This document shows positions 1 to 6,643 of a stretch of 16,094 bases of DNA, piece after piece. The notes under the pieces are model-generated. The model did not search any database. It saw nothing but the letters and a program-made list of their open reading frames with translations, and had not been told where the DNA came from. The DNA is from Phosphoribacter sp964558825 (GTDB lineage Bacteria > Actinomycetota > Actinomycetes > Actinomycetales > Dermatophilaceae): positions 1 through 16,094 of the forward strand of contig CAZLGB010000067.1 in the NCBI GenBank assembly GCA_964558825.1, given 5' to 3'. The translations under genes were made by a program, and so were the position numbers. Numbering within the stretch: position 1 is the first letter of the stretch; each line of letters begins with the position of its first letter.

Positions 1-241
1 GCACCCCGGCGCCGGTCGCGATGGCGAGCGCGCCGAGGCCGACCGGCAGCGTCCAGGACCAGCCGGCGAGCCCGACCGCCAGCCCGGCAGCAACGAGCAG
101 GCCCTGGCTGATCGGCGCTGCAGCCAGCACTGCTGTGCGAGCGTCGAAGCCCGCCGCGCGCAGCACGAGGACCCCGGGCCCGAGCAGGAGCAGCACCGCG
201 AGCAGGATCGCGGGTGCCAGTCCCAGCCAGGTCGTCTCCAC
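1..241 (-). CDS. Polytopic membrane protein, N-terminal part (DUF6541-like)
   Basis: Only the first 80 codons are present; the gene runs off the left edge. Reading the minus strand from a GTG at 241-239 gives a protein starting METTWLGLAPAILLAVLLLL, then a Gly-Pro turn (GPGVLVLRAAGF) and two more hydrophobic stretches (about residues 33-55 and 57-78). There is no signal peptidase site, so this is an integral membrane protein. The pattern of a first helix, a 'PG' break and a short 'R.AG.D' loop recalls the N-terminus of actinobacterial DUF6541 proteins (about 600-700 residues, unknown function), but too little is visible for certainty. The start lies 17 bp beyond the lpdA stop, in the same direction, so the two may be co-transcribed. 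No clear ribosome binding site is seen. A GTATGCCG octamer lies in the gap. Confidence 0.6.
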   Translation of the reverse strand, partial: METTWLGLAPAILLAVLLLLGPGVLVLRAAGFDARTAVLAAAPISQGLLVAAGLAVGLAGWSWTLPVGLGALAIATGAGV

Positions 242-258
242 GCCAGGGGGTATGCCGG

Positions 259-1686
259 TCAGCGCGCCCGGATCGCCGCGTGCAACCGGCGGGCCGCCTC
301 GCCGATCGAGCCGGTCATCGAGGGATAGACGGTGACGGCGTCGGAGACGTCGTCGACGGTGAGACCGTTTTGGACGGCGATGGTCAGCGGATAGATGAGC
401 TCGGAGGCCCGTGGGGCGACGACGACGCCGCCGAGCACGGTGCCCTGCCCTGGGCGGGCGAAGATCTTGACGAAGCCGTCGTGGAAGCTGTCCATCTTGG
501 CTCGGGCGTTGGTCGACAGCGGGAGGGTGAAGGACAGCGCCTCGACGGTGCCGGCGTCGACATCCTTCTGCGAGACCCCGACGGTGGCGATCTCGGGGTC
601 GGTGAAGACGTTGGCCGAGACGACGTCGAGGCGCAGCGGGGTGACCGCGTCGCCGAGGGTGTGCCACATGGCGATGCGGCCCTGTTGGGCGGCGACCGAG
701 GCCAGCGGCAGCACCCCGGTGCAGTCGCCGGCGGCATACACGCCGCGGACAGAGGTGCGCGAGACGCCGTCGACGAGGATGTGACCGCCCGGGCCGAGCT
801 CGACCCCGATGTCTTCCAGGCCGATGCCACTCGTCGCCGGGATCGAGCCGACGGCCAGCAGCGCGTGGCTGCCCTCGACCGTGCGGCCGTCCTCCAGGCG
901 CACGAGCACGCCGTCGGCGGTGCGCTCGACCGCGCTCATCCGTGAGCGCCCGAGCACGGTCATGCCCTCGCGCTGGAAGACCTCCTCGATCACCGCGGCC
1001 GCGTCGGCGTCCTCGCCGGGCAGCACCTGGTGGCGCGAGGAGACGAGGGTGACCTCGCTGCCGAGCCCGAGATAGCCCTGCGCCAGCTCGGCGCCGGTCA
1101 CGCCGGAGCCGACGACGATGAGCCGCTCGGGCACCTGCTCGAGGCCGTAGATCTGCGCCCAGGTGAGGATGCGTTCGCCGTCGGGGCGGGCACTGTCCAT
1201 GATCCGCGGGCGGGCGCCGGTGGCGACGAGGACGACATCCGCGGCGAGCGTCTCGGTCGACCCGTCCTCGTGGGTGACCTCGACCCGGTCGGCGGCGAGC
1301 AGGCGGCCGATGCCACGGCATACGCGCACGCCGTCGGCCACCAGGCGCGCACGAATGTCTTCGCTTTGGGCGGCCGCGAGAGCGCGGATGCGGGCGTTGA
1401 CCGAGCGCAGGTCGGTGCCGACCCAGCGGCCCGGTGCATCGAGCAGGCCGATGCCGTGCTCGACCGCAGCGCCCATGCGCCGCACGACGTGGGCGGTCGA
1501 GATGAGGCTCTTGCTGGGGACACAGTCGGTCAGCACACACGCCCCGCCGACCCCATCGCGGTCGACCACCGTGACCGAGGCGCCGGCGCGGGTGGCAACC
1601 AGCGCTGCCTCATAGCCTCCCGGGCCTCCGCCGACGATGACGACCGACGTGCTGCGTGCAATCACCTGCCCATCCAACCACCCCAT
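259..1686 (-). CDS. lpdA: NAD(P)H:quinone dehydrogenase (LpdA-type flavoprotein disulfide reductase)
   Basis: 475 residues with the class I flavoprotein disulfide reductase layout. The FAD dinucleotide fold is at 15-45 (VVIVGGGPGGYEAALV). The redox-active segment GGACVLTDCVPSK carries Cys50 and Cys55. The NAD(P) fold is at 190-215 (VVGSGVTGAELAQGY), the second FAD contact GVYAAGDC at 316-322, and the dimerisation domain from about 355. In true lipoamide dehydrogenases the C-terminus carries a catalytic His in an HPT motif; here the place reads VTVYPSMTGSIGEAARRL (Tyr454-Pro455), as in mycobacterial Rv3303c LpdA, so lipoamide reduction is unlikely and quinone or diaphorase activity more likely. 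As I recall it, Rv3303c has Ala at the first Cys, so the intact pair here is notable. The ATG at 1686 has a weak ribosome binding site; a GTG at 1665 (VIARSTS...), preceded by GGATGGG, is a good alternative. It is divergent from the ABC importer operon. Confidence 0.88.
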   Translation of the reverse strand: MGWLDGQVIARSTSVVIVGGGPGGYEAALVATRAGASVTVVDRDGVGGACVLTDCVPSKSLISTAHVVRRMGAAVEHGIGLLDAPGRWVGTDLRSVNARIRALAAAQSEDIRARLVADGVRVCRGIGRLLAADRVEVTHEDGSTETLAADVVLVATGARPRIMDSARPDGERILTWAQIYGLEQVPERLIVVGSGVTGAELAQGYLGLGSEVTLVSSRHQVLPGEDADAAAVIEEVFQREGMTVLGRSRMSAVERTADGVLVRLEDGRTVEGSHALLAVGSIPATSGIGLEDIGVELGPGGHILVDGVSRTSVRGVYAAGDCTGVLPLASVAAQQGRIAMWHTLGDAVTPLRLDVVSANVFTDPEIATVGVSQKDVDAGTVEALSFTLPLSTNARAKMDSFHDGFVKIFARPGQGTVLGGVVVAPRASELIYPLTIAVQNGLTVDDVSDAVTVYPSMTGSIGEAARRLHAAIRAR

Positions 1687-1723
1687 CCGTGACCCAATCG
1701 CAATGCCGACCTCTGCCGCCGAA

Positions 1724-1776
1724 GCCGGAAAAGGTCCAATATTGACCCGTCATCGAGTCGGCCGGGTTTTCCGGCC
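1724..1776 (+). promoter_or_regulatory. Nested and competing inverted repeats in the lpdA/ABC-importer divergent region
   Basis: The 111-bp region between the divergent genes holds three dyads. GCCGGAAAA (1724-1732) is an exact reverse complement of TTTTCCGGC (1767-1775). GGCCGG-GTTTT-CCGGCC (1760-1776) is a 6-bp stem with a 5-nt loop. GGTC-CAATATT-GACC (1733-1747) sits inside the first pair and contains the palindrome CAATATTG. The first two share the 1771-1775 arm, so they cannot form together in RNA. The AT-rich CAATATTG core stands out from the surroundings and is a plausible operator or promoter region. I see no TPP riboswitch signature (no CTGAGA core). The arrangement is seen; the regulatory role is inferred. 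Confidence 0.35.
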
Positions 1777-1787
1777 CCAACCGTGAG

Positions 1788-1792
1788 AAGGA
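1788..1792 (+). promoter_or_regulatory. Ribosome binding site that decides the start of the binding-protein gene
   Basis: AAGGA lies 5 nt before the GTG at 1798. The earlier in-frame GTG at 1783 has no such site and would put charged residues (MRRTLV) before the lipoprotein signal, so 1798 is preferred. Confidence 0.6.
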
Positions 1793-1797
1793 CACTT

Positions 1798-2931
1798 GTG
1801 ACAAGGAACAGCCTGAGGTACGCCTCTGTCGCCGCCGCGCTCGTCGCCTCGGCCGGTCTGGTGGCCTGCTCGCCACCGTCTTCGAGCACGTCGTCGTCAA
1901 CGTCCGGTGCCGGTGGGGGCGCCGCGAAGGCCACTTCCGCCGCCGACATGGGCGGGATGGACAAGCTCGTCGCCGCGGCCAAGGCCGAGGGCGGGCTCAA
2001 CGTCATCGCCCTGCCGCCGGACTGGGCCAACTACGGCGAGGTCATCAAGGGCTTCACCGCCAAGTACGGCATCCCGATCACCTCCGACCAGCCCGACGGC
2101 TCGAGCGCCGACGAGATCTCCACCGCCCAGCGGCTCAAGGGCCAGTCCAAGGCGCCCGACGTCTTCGACCTCAGCGTGAGCGTCGCCCTGGCCAACACCT
2201 CGATGTATGCCCCCTACCAGGTCTCCACCTGGAAGGACATCCCGGACAACGCCAAGGACCCCAAGGGCGCCTGGGTCTACGACTACGCCGGCTACATGTC
2301 GGTCGGCTACGACTCGGCCAAGGTGCCGGCGCCCACGTCGATCAACGACCTGCTCAAGCCGGAGTATGCCGGCAAGGTCGCCCTCAACGGTGACCCGACC
2401 AAGGCCGGCGCGGCCTTCGGTGGCGTCCAGATGGTCTCCATCGCCCAGGGCGGTTCGGCGGGCGACATCTCCAAGGGTGTCGACTTCTTCAAGGCGCTCA
2501 AGGCCGCCGGCAACTTCCTGCCGGTCGACCCCAACGAGGCCAGCGTGCTGTCCGGCCAGACCCCCGTGGTCTTCGACTGGGCCTACAACAACGTGCCGCT
2601 GACCAAGAAGCTGTCGACGTGGAAGACGTGGATCCCGGACAACGCCGTGCTCGCCGGCTACTACGTGCAGGCGATCAACGCCGACGCCCCGCACCCGGCG
2701 GCGGCCCGGCTGTGGCAGGAGTACCTCTACTCCGACGAGGGCCAGAACCTCTGGCTCAAGGGCGCGGCCTTCCCGGTGCGCTATGACGCGATGAAGAAGG
2801 CCGGGACGATCGATTCGGCCGCCCAGGCCTCGCTGCCGACCGTCACCGGCACGGTCGTCATCCCGACCCAAGCCGACACCGACGCCGCCAAGAAGTACCT
2901 CACCGACAACTGGACGAAGGCAGTTGGCTGA
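1798..2931 (+). CDS. ABC transporter solute-binding lipoprotein
   Basis: 377 residues from the GTG at 1798. Residues 1-24 are a lipoprotein signal: a basic start (MTRNSLR), a hydrophobic core and the lipobox LVAC with Cys24 as the lipid anchor. A Ser/Thr/Gly linker follows to about residue 42. The rest (MDKLVAAAKAEGGLNVIALP...) is a type 2 periplasmic binding fold of the family serving Fe3+, polyamine, thiamine and phosphonate importers. Typical stretches are the strand-loop LNVIALPPDWANYGEVIKGF, the hinge KAPDVFDLSVSVAL, the domain-swap segment INDLLKPEYAGKVALNGDPT and WQEYLYSDEGQNLWLKG near the end. The ligand cannot be read from the sequence; the lack of conserved Tyr pairs argues mildly against iron. 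It is the first gene of a four-gene importer operon, and its stop overlaps the next start by 8 bp. Confidence 0.85.
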   Translation: MTRNSLRYASVAAALVASAGLVACSPPSSSTSSSTSGAGGGAAKATSAADMGGMDKLVAAAKAEGGLNVIALPPDWANYGEVIKGFTAKYGIPITSDQPDGSSADEISTAQRLKGQSKAPDVFDLSVSVALANTSMYAPYQVSTWKDIPDNAKDPKGAWVYDYAGYMSVGYDSAKVPAPTSINDLLKPEYAGKVALNGDPTKAGAAFGGVQMVSIAQGGSAGDISKGVDFFKALKAAGNFLPVDPNEASVLSGQTPVVFDWAYNNVPLTKKLSTWKTWIPDNAVLAGYYVQAINADAPHPAAARLWQEYLYSDEGQNLWLKGAAFPVRYDAMKKAGTIDSAAQASLPTVTGTVVIPTQADTDAAKKYLTDNWTKAVG

Positions 2932-3823
2932 CCAGCCGGCTCGCCGGGGTTCCGGTAGGGCGCTCGGCGGCCGTCGGCCGTCGGGCGCCCTGCTCGGGGT
3001 CGTCCCGTTCTTCGCCTATACGGCGATCTTCCTGCTCGTCCCCACGCTCATCGTCGTCGTGGGGGCGTTCTTCGGCGGCTCAGGCCCGACCCTGGACAAT
3101 CTCGCGGCACTCTTCCGCGAGAACTCCCGCTTCTTGCCGGCCCTGCGCAACTCCATCGTCCTGTCGCTGGTCACCGCGCTGCTCGGTGCTGTCCTCGGCG
3201 CCCTGCTGGCGTATGCCGTGAGCACGGCCAAGCCCGACGGCATACTCAAGCGGCTGGTCACGTCGCTGTGTGGCGTGCTGGCCCAATTCGGTGGTGTCGC
3301 ACTGGCTTTCGCGTTCATGGCGACGGTCGGGGCCGAGGGTTACCTCGCCAAGTGGCTGGTCTCGCGGGGTGTCGACACCGGCTCGAGCCTCTGGCTCTAC
3401 CAGTGGGACAAGGGCCTCATGCTCGTCTATCTCTACTTCCAGATCCCGCTCATGCTCATCGTCTTCCTCCCCGCCGTCGAGGGGCTGCGCCCGCAGTGGC
3501 GCGAGGCGACCGAGACGCTCGGCGGCACGACCTGGACCTATTGGCGGCGGGTCGCCGGACCGATCCTCTTCCCGTCGTTCATCGGCGCGACACTGCTGCT
3601 CTTCACCAACGCCTTCAGCGCCTATGCGACGGCCCAGGCCCTCATCTCGCAGGCCTCGCCCCTGGTCCCCCAGCAGATCGGTGACACCTTCACCTCGGAG
3701 GTCATCCTCGGCCAGGAGAACGTCGGCAAGGCCATGGCCTTTGTCATGGTGCTCGTGGTCGCGGTGATCATGGCCCTCTATGCGTGGCTGGACAAGCGAG
3801 CCAGCCGCTGGTTGGAGCGCTGA
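2924..3823 (+). CDS. ABC transporter permease, first subunit
   Basis: 299 residues starting at a TTG that overlaps the binding-protein stop by 8 bp. GAAGG sits only 3 nt upstream, so translation probably depends on coupling. No in-frame ATG or GTG fits better before the first helix. Six hydrophobic segments are visible at about 23-49, 75-100, 112-135, 164-183, 213-233 and 268-288. The cytoplasmic EAA loop that docks on the ATPase begins EATETLGGTTWTYWRRVAGP (from residue 194), with the conserved E-A-x3-G spacing slightly altered (EATETLG). It belongs to the PotB/PhnU-like inner-membrane component group and should form a heterodimer with the next gene's product. The substrate is unknown. Confidence 0.85.
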   Translation: MADQPARRGSGRALGGRRPSGALLGVVPFFAYTAIFLLVPTLIVVVGAFFGGSGPTLDNLAALFRENSRFLPALRNSIVLSLVTALLGAVLGALLAYAVSTAKPDGILKRLVTSLCGVLAQFGGVALAFAFMATVGAEGYLAKWLVSRGVDTGSSLWLYQWDKGLMLVYLYFQIPLMLIVFLPAVEGLRPQWREATETLGGTTWTYWRRVAGPILFPSFIGATLLLFTNAFSAYATAQALISQASPLVPQQIGDTFTSEVILGQENVGKAMAFVMVLVVAVIMALYAWLDKRASRWLER

Positions 3824-3824
3824 T

Positions 3825-4652
3825 ATGGCCACTCGCGCGACCGAACGCCGCCAGCGCAGCATCCTGCGCTGGGTGGTCATCGGCCTCACCTTGATCTTCT
3901 TCGGTATGCCGCTCTACGGCATGCTCGAATTCACCACCCGCGACACGCAAACGGGCGCGCGGACGCTCAAGACGTGGACGACGCTCATGGACGTCGGCAC
4001 GATCACGTCGAGCTATCCGGCGCTGTCCGAAGGCTTCATCTCCTCGATCGGCCTGGCGGTCCTCACCGTCGTCGTCATGCTCGCCCTGCTGGTGCCGACG
4101 ATGACCTGGGTGCGGCTGCGGCTGCCCCGGCTCAGCCGCACGGTCGAGTTCATCTGCCTGCTGCCGCTCACCGTGCCCGCCATCGTGCTCGTCGTCGGGC
4201 TCACCCCGATCTATTCGTGGCTGAGCCTGTGGTTGCGCTACTTCTTCGGTCCCACGGTCGGCGAGTCGACGATCTGGCTGGGGTTGGCCTATGTCGTGCT
4301 CGTCCTCCCCTATGCCTATCGCTCGCTGGACGCCGGGCTGCGCGCCATCGACGTCAAGACGCTCTCCGAGGCCGGCCGCTCGCTGGGCGCGTCGTGGATG
4401 ACCGTCATGCTGCGCATCGTGCTGCCCAACCTGCGCACCGCCGTGCTCTCGGCGTCCTTCCTCTCGGTGGCGCTGGTGCTCGGCGAGTTCACCATCGCCT
4501 ATCTGTTCAGCCGCAAGAACCTGCAGGTCGCGATGTACGAGCTGGGCAAGTCCAGCTCGCAGATCTCCATCGCGGTCGGCTTGCTGTCCCTCGTCTTCGC
4601 CTTCCTCGTCCTGTTCGGGATGTCCTTCGTCGGTCGCAAGGAGCGCTCATGA
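3825..4652 (+). CDS. ABC transporter permease, second subunit
   Basis: 275 residues from the ATG at 3825, one base after the previous stop, with GGAG at 3814-3817 as ribosome binding site (7 nt spacing). An earlier in-frame ATG at 3780 lies inside the preceding permease and has no ribosome binding site. Hydrophobic segments are at about 14-35, 71-93, 108-131, 149-166, 205-226 and 248-268. The EAA loop is textbook: SEAGRSLGASWMTVMLRIVLP (about 181-201), with E-A-x3-L-G and the distal L-P. This is the PotC/PhnV-like half of the membrane channel. Translation leads straight into the ATPase gene through an ATGA overlap. Confidence 0.86.
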   Translation: MATRATERRQRSILRWVVIGLTLIFFGMPLYGMLEFTTRDTQTGARTLKTWTTLMDVGTITSSYPALSEGFISSIGLAVLTVVVMLALLVPTMTWVRLRLPRLSRTVEFICLLPLTVPAIVLVVGLTPIYSWLSLWLRYFFGPTVGESTIWLGLAYVVLVLPYAYRSLDAGLRAIDVKTLSEAGRSLGASWMTVMLRIVLPNLRTAVLSASFLSVALVLGEFTIAYLFSRKNLQVAMYELGKSSSQISIAVGLLSLVFAFLVLFGMSFVGRKERS

Positions 4653-5743
4653 CCGCCACCGCCTCGTCCCCCGCCGCGCGGGGCACGGAGGTCCGCCTCA
4701 CCGACCTGCAGCGGGTGTATGCCGGTGGCGTCCGCGCACTCGACGGCTTCACCCTGCACATAGCTCCCGGCGAGTTCATCGCGCTGCTCGGGCCGTCCGG
4801 CTGTGGCAAGACGACGGCGCTGCGGCTGTTGGCGGGGCTCGAGGACGCCGACGGCGGGACCATCGAGGTCGGGGGGCGTGATCTCACCGACGTGCCGACC
4901 AACAAGCGCGACATGGGGATGGTCTTCCAGGCCTACAGCCTCTTCCCGCACATGACGGCGCGCCAGAACGTCGAGTTCGGGCTCGAGTTACGCAAGCAGG
5001 ACAAGGCCACCCGCCGGGCGCGGGCGGCCGACATGCTCGACCTCGTCGGACTGTCCAAGCAGGCCGACCGCTTCGCCCACCAGATGTCCGGTGGCCAGCA
5101 GCAGCGGGTCGCGCTCGCGCGCGCGCTGGCCATCGAGCCGCAGGTGCTGCTGCTCGACGAGCCGCTCTCGGCGCTCGACGCCAAGGTGCGCACCCAGCTG
5201 CGCGACGAGATCCGCCGCATCCAGCTCGAGGTCGGCACGACCGCGCTCTTCGTCACCCACGACCAGGAGGAGGCCCTCGCAGTGGCCGACCGGGTCGGCG
5301 TGATGAACGCGGGCCGACTCGAGCAGTTGGCGACCCCCTCCGAGCTCTACCGGCAGCCGGCGACACCATTTGTCGCCGACTTCGTCGGGCTGGCCAACCG
5401 GCTGCGCTGCCGGGTCGAGGGCAAGACGGCCCACGTGCTCGGCGGCACCGTGCCGCTGCTCGACGGGTCGGCCGGCAACGGTCCGGCGATCGTGCTCGTG
5501 CGGCCCGAGGGCGTCACCATCGCCGCGGCCGGTGGAGCGGACAGCCAGCAGGCCAACGCGACAGTGGTCAGCTCGAGCTTCCTCGGGGCGTCCGGCAAGG
5601 TTGCGGCACGGCTCGATTCGGCCGATGGCGCGGGCGAGCTGGTCTCCGTACAGGTCGACAACGCGGCCGTCACGGCATACGCCCCGGGCGACCGGGTGCG
5701 GATCTCCACGCGCGGAGACGCGGCACTGGCCATCGCGCCCTGA
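4649..5743 (+). CDS. ABC transporter ATP-binding protein with TOBE domain (PotA/FbpC-like)
   Basis: 364 residues; the ATG overlaps the permease stop (ATGA). All ATPase motifs are intact: Walker A GPSGCGKT (48-55), Q-loop Gln94 in MVFQAYSLFPHMT, signature MSGGQQQR (146-153; Met replaces the usual Leu), Walker B VLLLDE (166-171), D-loop SALD (174-177) and switch His204 in FVTHDQEEAL. After about residue 240 comes a beta-rich C-terminal TOBE region (VLVRPEGVTIAA... to the end) typical of the iron/polyamine/thiamine/phosphonate importer class. It powers uptake through the two permeases encoded just before it. Specificity cannot be assigned; PotA, FbpC, ThiQ-like or PhnT-like are all possible. It is the last gene of the operon. 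Confidence 0.93.
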   Translation: MTATASSPAARGTEVRLTDLQRVYAGGVRALDGFTLHIAPGEFIALLGPSGCGKTTALRLLAGLEDADGGTIEVGGRDLTDVPTNKRDMGMVFQAYSLFPHMTARQNVEFGLELRKQDKATRRARAADMLDLVGLSKQADRFAHQMSGGQQQRVALARALAIEPQVLLLDEPLSALDAKVRTQLRDEIRRIQLEVGTTALFVTHDQEEALAVADRVGVMNAGRLEQLATPSELYRQPATPFVADFVGLANRLRCRVEGKTAHVLGGTVPLLDGSAGNGPAIVLVRPEGVTIAAAGGADSQQANATVVSSSFLGASGKVAARLDSADGAGELVSVQVDNAAVTAYAPGDRVRISTRGDAALAIAP

Positions 5744-5749
5744 AGCCGT

Positions 5750-5770
5750 GGGGGCCACCCCCTGATGGGG
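5750..5770 (+). terminator. Possible hairpin terminator after the ABC operon
   Basis: Seven bases after the ATPase stop, GGGGG-CCA-CCCCC (5750-5762) can form a 5-bp G/C stem. CCCC-TGAT-GGGG (5759-5770) is an alternative that shares the C run. There is no T-tract, which is common for actinobacterial hairpins but keeps this call weak. Confidence 0.35.
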
Positions 5771-5785
5771 CCAGGCGCGACTGAC

Positions 5786-5791
5786 TAGAGT
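5786..5791 (+). promoter_or_regulatory. -10 element of a likely leaderless promoter for the PNP gene
   Basis: TAGAGT fits the actinobacterial TANNNT -10 consensus and ends 6 nt before the ATG at 5798. Transcription starting about 7 nt downstream would begin at or next to the A of the start codon. No purine-rich ribosome binding site is present (CGGGCA precedes the ATG), which agrees with a leaderless mRNA. No clear -35 is seen. Confidence 0.6.
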
Positions 5792-5797
5792 CGGGCA

Positions 5798-6643
5798 ATG
5801 GGCAAATCCATCGACCTCGCCGCCCCGTCCACCGACCCCTTTGCCGTCGCCGGGGCTGCCGCCGCGGCCATCGCTGACCGCACCGGATCGCCGACGCACG
5901 ATGTCGCGCTCGTGCTCGGCTCGGGGTGGGGTCGCACCGCTGGACTGATCGGCGAAACCCTTGCGACGGTGGAGAATTCAGATGTCCCCGGGTTCCGCAA
6001 GGCTGCCGTCGAGGGCCACACGGGGGCGATGCGGTCGATCGCCATCGGGTCGACCGGCAAGCGCGCGCTCGTCTTCGGGACGCGCACGCACTTCTACGAG
6101 GGTCACGGGGTGCGTGCGGTCGTCCATGCGGTGCGCACCGCGCGTGCCGCGGGGTGCACGACGATCGTCCTCACCAATGGCTGCGGGGGACTCAACCCCG
6201 ACTGGGGGCCCGGCACACCGGTGCTCATCAGCGACCACATCAACCTCACGGCGGCCTCGCCGATCGAGGGGGCGAATTTCGTCGACCTCACCGACCTCTA
6301 CTCGGCGCGGCTGCGGGCCATCGCCAAGCGCGTCGATCCCGGGCTCAGCGAGGGCGTCTATGTGCAGTTCCGCGGGCCGCAATACGAGACCCCGGCCGAG
6401 GTGCGTATGGCCCGCACCCTCGGTGGCGACCTCGTCGGCATGTCGACGACGCTCGAGGCGATCGCTGCTCGCCAGGCCGGCATGGAGGTGCTCGGCATCT
6501 CGCTCGTCACCAATCTCGCCGCGGGGATCTCCCCCGTGCCCTTGTCGCACGAGGAGGTCCTCGATGCGGGGCGGGCGGCTGCCGGGCGCTGCGGGTCGCT
6601 GCTCGCGGCGGTGGTCACGCGGATTGCCGAGGGCACGAAATGA
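5798..6643 (+). CDS. Purine-nucleoside phosphorylase (trimeric PNP family)
   Basis: 281 residues, the usual size for the low-molecular-mass trimeric PNP family (mycobacterial Rv3307 type). It reversibly splits inosine or guanosine and their deoxy forms with phosphate, giving free base and (deoxy)ribose-1-phosphate in the cytoplasm. Visible motifs are the phosphate loop LVLGSGWG (Ser42), THFYEGH (97-103), the TNGCGGLNPDWGPG segment (126-139), QYETPAEVR (195-203) whose Glu197 aligns with base-binding Glu201 of human PNP, GMST (214-217) and TNLAAG (238-243) with the base-specific Asn239. The Asn supports 6-oxopurine specificity rather than adenosine. It has its own probable leaderless promoter and overlaps the mutase gene by ATGA, so the two are made together. 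Symbols deoD and punA are both used for this family; I leave the symbol blank. Confidence 0.92.
   Translation: MGKSIDLAAPSTDPFAVAGAAAAAIADRTGSPTHDVALVLGSGWGRTAGLIGETLATVENSDVPGFRKAAVEGHTGAMRSIAIGSTGKRALVFGTRTHFYEGHGVRAVVHAVRTARAAGCTTIVLTNGCGGLNPDWGPGTPVLISDHINLTAASPIEGANFVDLTDLYSARLRAIAKRVDPGLSEGVYVQFRGPQYETPAEVRMARTLGGDLVGMSTTLEAIAARQAGMEVLGISLVTNLAAGISPVPLSHEEVLDAGRAAAGRCGSLLAAVVTRIAEGTK

Noticed and set aside
21..335. Plus-strand frame at the left edge
   Set aside because: It is rich in Ser/Pro/Arg and overlaps the minus-strand membrane protein and the lpdA end, whose translations are far more protein-like.
1687..1797. TPP riboswitch before the ABC importer
   Set aside because: The region is too short, and the conserved CTGAGA and related core elements are absent.
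3780..3824. Earlier ATG start for the second permease
   Set aside because: It lies inside the first permease gene, lacks a ribosome binding site and adds 15 residues unlike a permease N-terminus; the ATG at 3825 has GGAG at good spacing.
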